Source: Oscillospiraceae bacterium
Lineage (GTDB): Bacteria > Bacillota > Clostridia > Oscillospirales > Ruminococcaceae
DNA: 64,000 bases
Assembly: GCA_017887325.1 (NCBI GenBank)
Contig: JAGHIE010000014.1
Span: forward strand, 33,041-97,040
Reading direction: 5' to 3'
The translations under genes and the position numbers were made by a program. Positions 35,808 through 42,829 of the stretch are shown piece by piece. The notes beneath the pieces were generated by a model that worked only from the letters and a program-made list of their open reading frames with translations, did not search any database and was not told where the DNA came from. Positions within the stretch are counted from its first letter, which is position 1; every line of letters starts with the position of its first letter.

Positions 35808-37340
35808 TTAAAAACTCATTTGTTCAATATATTGCTCCATAAAAAATGGACTTTCTGATAATTCAATTATTTTAGCTGTTTTCGCAATTTCTCGTCCTAA
35901 AGCACAATGCTCTTTATCAATCATTCTTGATGCTCCAGCTCCAGCTCCATTTCCTAAAACAACAACCTTATCTACAAATGACATTGGGATTAATCCCATT
36001 TTCCCTGCAGATTTTGGATCTATATAACTTCCAAACCCTCCACATATATAAAATACATCAACATCTGTTTCAGATATTTTAAAATAATCAAGCATTGTAA
36101 ATATACCTGCACAAATTGATGCTTTTGCTAATTGAATTTGTCTTATATCTCTTTGTGTTAATGTAATTCCACTATCACCTATGTAAATAAATAATCCGTC
36201 ATCATCTTCTCCTATTAATGAAGAATATTCTTCACATTCTTCATCAATAGCACCTGTTTCATCTACTAGATTTAATTCTAATAAAAGAGCTGTTAAACGA
36301 ATTAATCCACTACCACATATTCCAGTTGGTTTTACATCTCCTATAACATGATAACCTATGCTATTAGTATCTTTATCTAAATACACATTATCTATTGCAC
36401 CAATACCTGCTGACATTCCTTGACTTATACAAGCTCCTTCTAACGCAGGACCTGCTGCAGTAGAACATGTAACTAATGTTCCTTTATGATATAAAGCCAT
36501 TTCTCCATTTGTCCCAATATCTGCCAAAATAGAAGTCTCGTCTTTTTTTATCATTTCAGAAACTTCTATTGAACATACAACATCTGCACCTATATAAGCT
36601 GATATACATGGTGGCAAATAAAGTGTTGCATTACTAAATATCGGAAAAATTTTATCTGCTTCTATTTCTTCATCAAACAATGAAACTGTTTTAAAAGGAG
36701 ATACTGCTAAAGATGCTGGGTCATAACCTCTTAAAAAATGAAGCATTGTTGTATTTCCTGTAATAACTATTCTTTCTACTTCAGAAACATCTGCTACATC
36801 ACAAAGCACCTTTTCAAACATCTCTGTCAATTGGCTAACTATTGTTTGTTGTAAAATTTGTGGTTTATTAACTCCTATTCTTGTAATAACATCTGCTCCA
36901 AATTTACTTTGTTTATTATGTTCCCCTATCGATTTTATTTGTTTACCATCTTTATACAAATAAACTGCTACTGTTGTTGTACCAATATCTGCTGATAATG
37001 CTAAACCATAAAAATTCATTTCATGTTTTTTTCCATCAAGCATTACTGTACCAGAATTATTTTCATTGTTCAAAATCTCAATAGTACAATCTCCTAATGC
37101 CTGTGCCACACAAGCTAATCTTATGCCGTTTTGTATCTCTTGATTGGACAAATATTTTCTTTCTGTTTCAGATAAAGGAGAAATATTTCCTTTAGCATAA
37201 ACTTTACATTTTCCACAAGTGTGATTACCACCACAAGGCATAGGAACAAAAAAACTTTTTGTAAATTCAGATAACTGTGTTGGTTTTTCGAAATCTAACA
37301 ATTTTGTTTGTGTTTTATCTTTTACTGTAACAATTGACAC
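35808..37340 (-). CDS. Reductive activator of corrinoid proteins, RACo-type 2Fe-2S/ASKHA ATPase
   Basis: This 510-aa protein uses ATP and a ferredoxin-type electron to return oxidised Co(II) corrinoid to active Co(I). The N-terminal 2Fe-2S domain has Cys36, Cys42, Cys45 (CGGNHTCGKC) and Cys77. A linker leads to an ASKHA ATPase fold with ALSADIGTTTVAVYLY and the second phosphate loop SILADIGTNGEMAL, plus CGSGLIRL and CGGFGSYIDP near the end. It serves the corrinoid protein encoded 76 nt downstream. Confidence 0.95.
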   Translation of the reverse strand: MSIVTVKDKTQTKLLDFEKPTQLSEFTKSFFVPMPCGGNHTCGKCKVYAKGNISPLSETERKYLSNQEIQNGIRLACVAQALGDCTIEILNNENNSGTVMLDGKKHEMNFYGLALSADIGTTTVAVYLYKDGKQIKSIGEHNKQSKFGADVITRIGVNKPQILQQTIVSQLTEMFEKVLCDVADVSEVERIVITGNTTMLHFLRGYDPASLAVSPFKTVSLFDEEIEADKIFPIFSNATLYLPPCISAYIGADVVCSIEVSEMIKKDETSILADIGTNGEMALYHKGTLVTCSTAAGPALEGACISQGMSAGIGAIDNVYLDKDTNSIGYHVIGDVKPTGICGSGLIRLTALLLELNLVDETGAIDEECEEYSSLIGEDDDGLFIYIGDSGITLTQRDIRQIQLAKASICAGIFTMLDYFKISETDVDVFYICGGFGSYIDPKSAGKMGLIPMSFVDKVVVLGNGAGAGASRMIDKEHCALGREIAKTAKIIELSESPFFMEQYIEQMSF

Positions 37341-37364
37341 CCAAACACCTCCGATAAACTACAT

Positions 37365-37904
37365 TTAAAGAAGTATACATGATATGTATGTTACTGTTGC
37401 TTCACCATTATAGTATTTAATTCCACACTTATTACAAACATCACTCACTAACAAACCATAAGCTTCCATTGGAACTACCAAGCTTTCTGGAAATCTACAA
37501 GGTTCGTCAGGACAAGTGCAAGTTTCACATCTGCTACAACCACCTGCACCAAGTGCTAATAAATTAGGATATTCTTCTCTAAGTAATTCCACAGCTTCTA
37601 AAAATAATTTTTTATGTTTTTTTGAAGCTTCTTCCATTCCTTCTAAATCAAAAGAGTCTTCTAATTGTGTAACAGTATTCATAACAATACCTTGTTTATG
37701 AGAATTTATTCTTTGAGTACATTCTTCTAATGTTCCACAATAAGGAGGACAACTCCATTTTCTACCATAAGCTCCACATCTATCAGCAGAACACATATCT
37801 CTTACTTCCACCATTGGAACAAGTTTCTCTGCTTCTATCATTGATGCGTCGTTAAACCCTAATTCTTTTATCTTATTAATAATTTCTACATAGTCCATAT
37901 TCAT
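37365..37904 (-). CDS. DUF2284 cysteine-rich metal-binding protein
   Basis: A 179-aa protein with fourteen or so cysteines, including CSADRCGAYGRKWSCPPYC, GGCSRCETCTCPDEPC and CNKCGIKYY, patterns suited to iron-sulfur clusters or zinc. DUF2284 proteins are often found beside corrinoid methyltransferases, where an electron-transfer or corrinoid-handling role is suspected but unproven. It lies 24 nt from genes on both sides, upstream of the RACo gene, so a role in reducing RACo or the corrinoid protein is reasonable inference. Confidence 0.88.
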   Translation of the reverse strand: MNMDYVEIINKIKELGFNDASMIEAEKLVPMVEVRDMCSADRCGAYGRKWSCPPYCGTLEECTQRINSHKQGIVMNTVTQLEDSFDLEGMEEASKKHKKLFLEAVELLREEYPNLLALGAGGCSRCETCTCPDEPCRFPESLVVPMEAYGLLVSDVCNKCGIKYYNGEATVTYISCILL

Positions 37905-37928
37905 TTCATTCCTTTATTTTAGCCTTTT

Positions 37929-39002
37929 CTATTTATAGTCGCCTCTCCATTGTCTTACAGTGTTTACCATTGCAAGATAGCCTTCTGTTGGTACATAATC
38001 AGGTATTGAGTTACCAGAACCAAAAGCAATACCGCCATGTCCTTTTACTTTATTTAAACAATCTAAAACATATTCTCTAATTTCTTCTTCGGATTTTCTG
38101 CAAAGTATATCTGTATCTACTCCACCAAAGTTTCCTATTTTATCACCATATTTATCTACCCACACAGAAAAATGTGCAATAGAATCTTCGTTTGAATGTT
38201 TTGCATTAATATTAGCTTGTGATATAATAGAGTCGAATACTTTAAATAAGTTTCCACAAGAGTGTAATAAAAATGGTTTATTATGTTTGTGAACCATATC
38301 CGTAATTCTACGATACTGAGGAAGTATATGTTCACATATATCATCAGTTGATAACAAAGTCATTGTATTAAAACCTAAATCATCACCAAATCTACAAATA
38401 CAATATACATCAGAATATTCTTCTAAAAATCTTTTCCAAATTTTTGCATGAACATCGCCCATTTTTTTGAAAAGGTCTGCATAAAGTTTTTCATCATCAC
38501 TTTTTAAAAAACAAAGGTCCATATATCCTACTAGGTCTTGAACTGTTTCAAAAAGTCCATTACCTACTCCACCAACTGCTTTCATACCAGCAGGACAAGT
38601 TTCTGCAAAGTTTTTCAAATATGGTGCATATTCTTTAAAGAATAATTCTGGTAATTCATCGAATGGATATTTTTCAAAATCTTCTCTAGTTTTAATACAA
38701 CCTTCTTTATGTGAACCCAATGCACCACCGTTAATTAGTATTCCACAAATACAAAATTCTAATGAAGCTGTATCATACCCCATTTGTTTGAAGAAATTCC
38801 AATATTGACGAAATCCTTCTTTACTTTCTGCCATATCTTTTGAAAACATTAAATCATATGGAGAAGTTCCTGTAATTTCTTTCATAACTTTTGGCCCAAT
38901 GATATGCTCATATAATGGAATACGATCAACCCATTCGTTGTTTGCTACTTTTACAATATTTCTATAATCTGGAGTAAAATTTTTGCACTTTATAATTTCC
39001 AT
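37929..39002 (-). CDS. UroD-superfamily methyltransferase 1, zinc motif intact
   Basis: A 357-aa UroD-superfamily protein, first gene of the operon. His247 and Cys249 (LLHSCGNLF) and a late Cys301 (GGVDTDILC) could bind zinc as in MtaA, though Cys301 sits six residues after the usual strand. The N-terminal VDRIPLYEHIIGP and the Asp-rich YCICRFGDDLGFNT strand follow the family pattern. Being promoter-proximal and next to the divergent AraC regulator, it may be the substrate-specific methyltransferase. GAAGGTG lies 7 nt before the ATG. Confidence 0.86.
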   Translation of the reverse strand: MEIIKCKNFTPDYRNIVKVANNEWVDRIPLYEHIIGPKVMKEITGTSPYDLMFSKDMAESKEGFRQYWNFFKQMGYDTASLEFCICGILINGGALGSHKEGCIKTREDFEKYPFDELPELFFKEYAPYLKNFAETCPAGMKAVGGVGNGLFETVQDLVGYMDLCFLKSDDEKLYADLFKKMGDVHAKIWKRFLEEYSDVYCICRFGDDLGFNTMTLLSTDDICEHILPQYRRITDMVHKHNKPFLLHSCGNLFKVFDSIISQANINAKHSNEDSIAHFSVWVDKYGDKIGNFGGVDTDILCRKSEEEIREYVLDCLNKVKGHGGIAFGSGNSIPDYVPTEGYLAMVNTVRQWRGDYK

Positions 39003-39064
39003 TGTGATGCACCTTCTTCACAAATATATTTTTTTAAATTTTATTTGTTTATTTTTTTAGTTTT

Positions 39065-39072
39065 GCTCGAGC
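39065..39072. promoter_or_regulatory. Candidate operator between araC-type gene and UroD operon
   Basis: GCTCGAGC is a perfect 8-bp G+C-rich palindrome in an otherwise AT-only divergent gap, next to the likely -10 region of the UroD operon. AraC-type regulators usually bind direct repeats, so this is only a candidate. Confidence 0.3.
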
Positions 39073-39095
39073 CCACAATATTAATTATATATAAT

Positions 39096-39123
39096 TTGCT
39101 TAAAAATTCTATGCACATATATT
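39096..39123 (+). promoter_or_regulatory. Promoter of the AraC-type regulator gene
   Basis: TTGCTT (39096-39101) and TATATT (39118-39123) are 16 bp apart, about 40 nt before the ATG at 39164. Confidence 0.5.
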
Positions 39124-39163
39124 TTCATTTTTTGGACTATTATTTTTTGAAAGAAGGTTTTTT

Positions 39164-40045
39164 ATGTCAGAATTAATATATTTTGAAAATTCAACATATA
39201 CAAATCAGCTACCTAATTACCCTTTAGAATGTTTTCACTCCATAAATCCTATACAAGACTCCAAATCATTACTTCACTGGCATTTTTACTGTGAAATGAT
39301 GTTTGTATATAAAGGAAAAGAACAAGTAAACATAGGTGGAAAAAATTTAACTATAAACTCAGGAGATATTATTTATATACATCCTCATCTAGTTCATGAA
39401 ATTATTAATGTGGCAGAACTTTCAGAAATTACTATTTTAAAATTTGATACTTCTTTACTTTTTTCTCAATCTCAATATGAAGTGGAAAAACAATATTGGA
39501 TGCCCTTTTTACCAGAAAGTGGTTTTCAATGTTTAACTTTTGAAAATATGGTTGATGAAGTAAAACCTCTACTAGATAAATTAATAGAAGAAGAACAATC
39601 TCGATTTGTGGGGTATGAAATAAGAATGAGAAATTTAGTATGCAATATACTTACTATTTTAAATGACTCACTTACAAGATTTGGTTCACAAAATTCTAAC
39701 AATATAATTTCAGAAAAAGAACAAAAACAATTCAACCAAATGCTACAATATATAGCAACACATTTTTACGAAGAAGATTTAATCCAAACTGCTTTGAAAA
39801 TATGCAATTTAAGTTATAGTAATTTTGCAGTAAAATTTAAAAAAATGTATGGAAAAACTTTTTCTGAACATATAAATAGTGTAAGAGTTTATTATGCTCA
39901 ACAAATGTTATCTGGTACGGATAATTCTATGTCTAGCATATCAGAAGCTTGTGGGTATCACGACCCATGTTATTTTAGTAGAATATTTAGAAAATTAACA
40001 GGAATTACACCATTAACATATAGACAAATGTATTCAAATAAATAA
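39164..40045 (+). CDS. AraC family transcriptional regulator with cupin sensor
   Basis: A 293-aa regulator. The N-terminal cupin (residues 20-120) has LLHWHFYCEMMFVYKG and INSGDIIYIHPHLVHEI, a likely ligand pocket. The C-terminal AraC domain (residues 190-293) has two helix-turn-helix motifs: ALKICNLSYSNFAVKFKKM and the signature SISEACGYHDPCYFSRIFRK. It is divergently transcribed from the UroD/corrinoid operon with a 161-bp shared control region, so it is probably the activator that senses the operon's substrate. Confidence 0.93.
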   Translation: MSELIYFENSTYTNQLPNYPLECFHSINPIQDSKSLLHWHFYCEMMFVYKGKEQVNIGGKNLTINSGDIIYIHPHLVHEIINVAELSEITILKFDTSLLFSQSQYEVEKQYWMPFLPESGFQCLTFENMVDEVKPLLDKLIEEEQSRFVGYEIRMRNLVCNILTILNDSLTRFGSQNSNNIISEKEQKQFNQMLQYIATHFYEEDLIQTALKICNLSYSNFAVKFKKMYGKTFSEHINSVRVYYAQQMLSGTDNSMSSISEACGYHDPCYFSRIFRKLTGITPLTYRQMYSNK

Positions 40046-40081
40046 TATTACTTACTTAAAACATAAAAAAACAAGTAATAT
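40045..40081 (+). terminator. Weak terminator-like hairpin after the AraC gene
   Basis: ATATTACTT and AAGTAATAT can pair around a 19-nt loop, but no clear T-run follows. Confidence 0.3.
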
Positions 40082-40124
40082 CCTACAATTTTATATTAAA
40101 AATATGTATATTTGTTGTTGTCAA

Positions 40125-40153
40125 TTGACATTATTTTTTGCAAAAATTATAAT
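40125..40153 (+). promoter_or_regulatory. Consensus sigma-A promoter of galE
   Basis: Perfect TTGACA (40125-40130) and TATAAT (40148-40153) with 17 bp between. It places the transcript start inside the upstream reading frame, which supports the later ATG for galE. Confidence 0.88.
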
Positions 40154-40192
40154 GATGTTGTAAAGAAAAATTTTTCAAAAGGAGAAATTATT

Positions 40193-41194
40193 ATGGCAGT
40201 TTTATTAACAGGTGGAGCTGGTTTCATCGGTTCCCATACTTGCGTTGAACTTCTAAACGCTAATGAAGAAGTAGTTATTTTAGATAATTTTTCAAATAGT
40301 AAACCTGATGTTCTTGATAAAATAAGAACAATCACTGGTAAAAACTTTAGATTTTATGAAGTAGATTTACTTGATAGAGATGGCGTTGAAAAAGTTTTTG
40401 CAGAAAACGATATTGAAGCTGTTATCCATTTTGCAGGATTAAAAGCTGTTGGAGAAAGCGTTCAAAAACCTTTAGAATATTATCATAACAACATCACAGG
40501 TACATTAATCTTATGTGATGTTATGAGAAAACATAATTGTAAAAATATAGTTTTCAGTTCTTCTGCAACTGTATATGGTTCACCTAAATCAGTTCCAATT
40601 AAAGAAGATTTCCCTCTATCAACTACAAATCCATATGGTAGTACAAAATTAATGTTAGAACAAATTTTATCAGATGTATTTGTTTCTGATAATGACTGGT
40701 GTGTTACTTTATTAAGATACTTTAACCCTATCGGTGCTCATAAGAGTGGTCTTTTAGGTGAAAATCCTAATGGTATCCCTAATAACTTAATGCCTTACAT
40801 TTGTCAAGTTGCTGATGGTAGATTAGAAAAACTAAATGTATTCGGTAATGACTACCCAACACATGACGGTACAGGCGTTAGAGACTATATCCATGTTGTA
40901 GATTTAGCTAATGGTCACTTAAAAGCATTAATTCACTCAAGAAAAGAAAAAGGTGTACATATCTTTAATCTAGGTACTGGTGTAGGTTATTCTGTATTAG
41001 ATATTGTTAAAGCTTTTGAAAAAGCAAATAATGTTAAAGTTCCTTACGTAATTGCTCCTAGAAGAGCTGGTGACATTGCAGAATGTTATGCTGACGCTAC
41101 TAAAGCTTTAGAAGTTTTAGGTTGGAAAACTCAATATGACATTGAACAAATGTGTAAAGACTCTTGGAACTTTATAGTAACAAATAGAAAATAA
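40193..41194 (+). CDS. galE: UDP-glucose 4-epimerase
   Basis: GalE interconverts UDP-glucose and UDP-galactose using bound NAD. The 333-aa extended SDR protein has the nucleotide loop TGGAGFIGSH, the catalytic Ser/Tyr/Lys set in FSSSATVYG and NPYGSTK, and the substrate-side GVRDYIHVVDLANGH. The ATG at 40193 is used because AAAAGGAG lies just upstream and the consensus promoter would not transcribe an ATG at 40112. Neighbours (sugar transferase, YfhO) suggest that its product feeds surface polysaccharide or teichoic-acid decoration. Confidence 0.97.
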   Translation: MAVLLTGGAGFIGSHTCVELLNANEEVVILDNFSNSKPDVLDKIRTITGKNFRFYEVDLLDRDGVEKVFAENDIEAVIHFAGLKAVGESVQKPLEYYHNNITGTLILCDVMRKHNCKNIVFSSSATVYGSPKSVPIKEDFPLSTTNPYGSTKLMLEQILSDVFVSDNDWCVTLLRYFNPIGAHKSGLLGENPNGIPNNLMPYICQVADGRLEKLNVFGNDYPTHDGTGVRDYIHVVDLANGHLKALIHSRKEKGVHIFNLGTGVGYSVLDIVKAFEKANNVKVPYVIAPRRAGDIAECYADATKALEVLGWKTQYDIEQMCKDSWNFIVTNRK

Positions 41195-41199
41195 AAAAT

Positions 41200-41231
41200 A
41201 AAAGGTGTGATTTAAAATCACACCTTTATTT
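41200..41231. terminator. Bidirectional terminator between galE and the sugar transferase gene
   Basis: AAAGGTGTGATT and AATCACACCTTT pair around a tiny loop, with AT-runs on both sides. Confidence 0.85.
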
Positions 41232-42617
41232 TTTTTCATCTTTTTTTGTAAACTCCATTATTGTTTCTTCTGTAAAACCTTCTGTACTATCAGACTTAAA
41301 GAAAATTATCAATGTTTGGAATATTAACTTAATATCTTGCCATATACTATATTTTTCAATATAAATTAAATCTAATACCAATTTATCTTTTGGTGAAGTA
41401 TTATATTTTCCAAATACTTGAGCTAACCCTGTTAAACCAGCTTTTACTCTTAATCTATATGAAAACTCAGGCAATTCTTCTGTATATCTGTATATATTTT
41501 CAAGCATCTCTGGTCTAGGACCTACAATACTCATTTCGCCTTTTAATATATTTATGATTTGAGGCAATTCATCTATTCTAAATTTTCTTAAAATAGCACC
41601 TATTTTTGTAATTCTGTCATCATTTTCTGTTGCAGAAACTTGTACCTCATCTTTTTTAGCTTCTCTCATTGTTCTGAACTTATGAACATAGAAGATCTCT
41701 CCATCTTTTGTAGCTCTTTCTTGATTAAAGAATACTTTTCCACCATCTTCACACTTGATACAGATAGCACAAATCAACATTATTGGTGAAGCAATAATCA
41801 AACCTATAAGAGATAGCACTATATCCATCAATCTTTTGATAACTCTTTGCTCAAAAGATAAATCTTTAACATTTGCCATTATAAGTGGTTTATCATCAAG
41901 CATTGTATATTCACTACCAATAGAAACTATATCGCACATTTCTAAGTTATAATATATATTTTTATGATTATCATAACAATACTCTACTATGTGTGATCTA
42001 TCTTTTACTGGAACATCATAAACAAACACTGTATCAGCTTTTAAGATGTTGTCATAAATATTTTTATCTTCATAATCATAAACAGAAATAACTTTATATT
42101 GCTTTTTATATTTTTTTATTTTACACATTAATTTGTTTAAACTGTTTTGAGATGAAGTTATAACTATACATTTCTCTGGTGGATTCACCTTAAAATACAA
42201 ATAATTACCTAAATATACAAATATAATAATACACACAATTTGTAATATAATTGTCAAAAATAATAATTCTGGATCTGCAAATTCAAATCTATGATTAAAA
42301 TAAGCATTAGTGTTCATAATACTTAATTGCAAGTTAGTTATTATATCCGTTATTATTGTTGCTAACACTAAATTATAAATGATAGGTTTACTTTTTTGTT
42401 TTCCTATTGCATACCCACCATATACACTCATCAAACTAATTTCAAGTATAGCAAATGTAACCATAGTTACCCCTGCTGTTCTTGAAAGTCTTAAAATCTG
42501 AGGATTTTCTATAGAAAATAATAAAAAGAATAAGGAAAATACACATACAAACAAAAGTGCTTTTAATATAAAAATCCAAGTCCTTTGTATTGATTTCATA
42601 TTTAGTGAATCTTTCAA
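41226..42617 (-). CDS. Polyprenyl-phosphate sugar-1-phosphate transferase (exopolysaccharide initiator)
   Basis: A 463-aa membrane enzyme that loads the first sugar phosphate onto undecaprenyl phosphate. About four N-terminal helices and a CoA-binding-like cytosolic domain (residues 150-250) precede a fifth helix and the catalytic Bac_transf domain: KVFFNQERATKDGEIFYVHK, FRTMREAK, RKFRIDELPQIINILKGEMS, VGPRPE and KAGLTGLAQVFGKYN. This is the WbaP/EpsL-like two-domain layout. The start is a TTG at 42617; an ATG 18 nt downstream is possible. No glycosyltransferase cluster is adjacent. Confidence 0.92.
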   Translation of the reverse strand: MKDSLNMKSIQRTWIFILKALLFVCVFSLFFLLFSIENPQILRLSRTAGVTMVTFAILEISLMSVYGGYAIGKQKSKPIIYNLVLATIITDIITNLQLSIMNTNAYFNHRFEFADPELLFLTIILQIVCIIIFVYLGNYLYFKVNPPEKCIVITSSQNSLNKLMCKIKKYKKQYKVISVYDYEDKNIYDNILKADTVFVYDVPVKDRSHIVEYCYDNHKNIYYNLEMCDIVSIGSEYTMLDDKPLIMANVKDLSFEQRVIKRLMDIVLSLIGLIIASPIMLICAICIKCEDGGKVFFNQERATKDGEIFYVHKFRTMREAKKDEVQVSATENDDRITKIGAILRKFRIDELPQIINILKGEMSIVGPRPEMLENIYRYTEELPEFSYRLRVKAGLTGLAQVFGKYNTSPKDKLVLDLIYIEKYSIWQDIKLIFQTLIIFFKSDSTEGFTEETIMEFTKKDEKK

Positions 42618-42688
42618 AACATTAATTCACCCTTTCTCAAATCATTATATATATTAATTCATTATTTATCAAAACGATATGTAGTCAT

Positions 42689-42717
42689 ATTTTAACATAA
42701 ACATACATTTTTTTCAA
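42689..42717 (-). promoter_or_regulatory. Promoter of the sugar transferase gene
   Basis: TTGAAA (42712-42717) and TAAAAT (42689-42694) are 17 bp apart on the minus strand, 72 nt before the start. Confidence 0.6.
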
Positions 42718-42829
42718 GTTAATTGAGTTTAATATTCTTATTTTTTAATATCATTATGTAGCTTATTGAATTATTATATGGTATAATTACCTCAATATTT
42801 ATTTAGAACAATTTAAAAGGAGAATCAAT

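Noticed and set aside
30865..39002. Haem-pathway uroporphyrinogen decarboxylase (hemE)
   Set aside because: The co-encoded corrinoid protein, RACo activator and DUF2284, and the absence of other haem genes, point to corrinoid methyl transfer instead.
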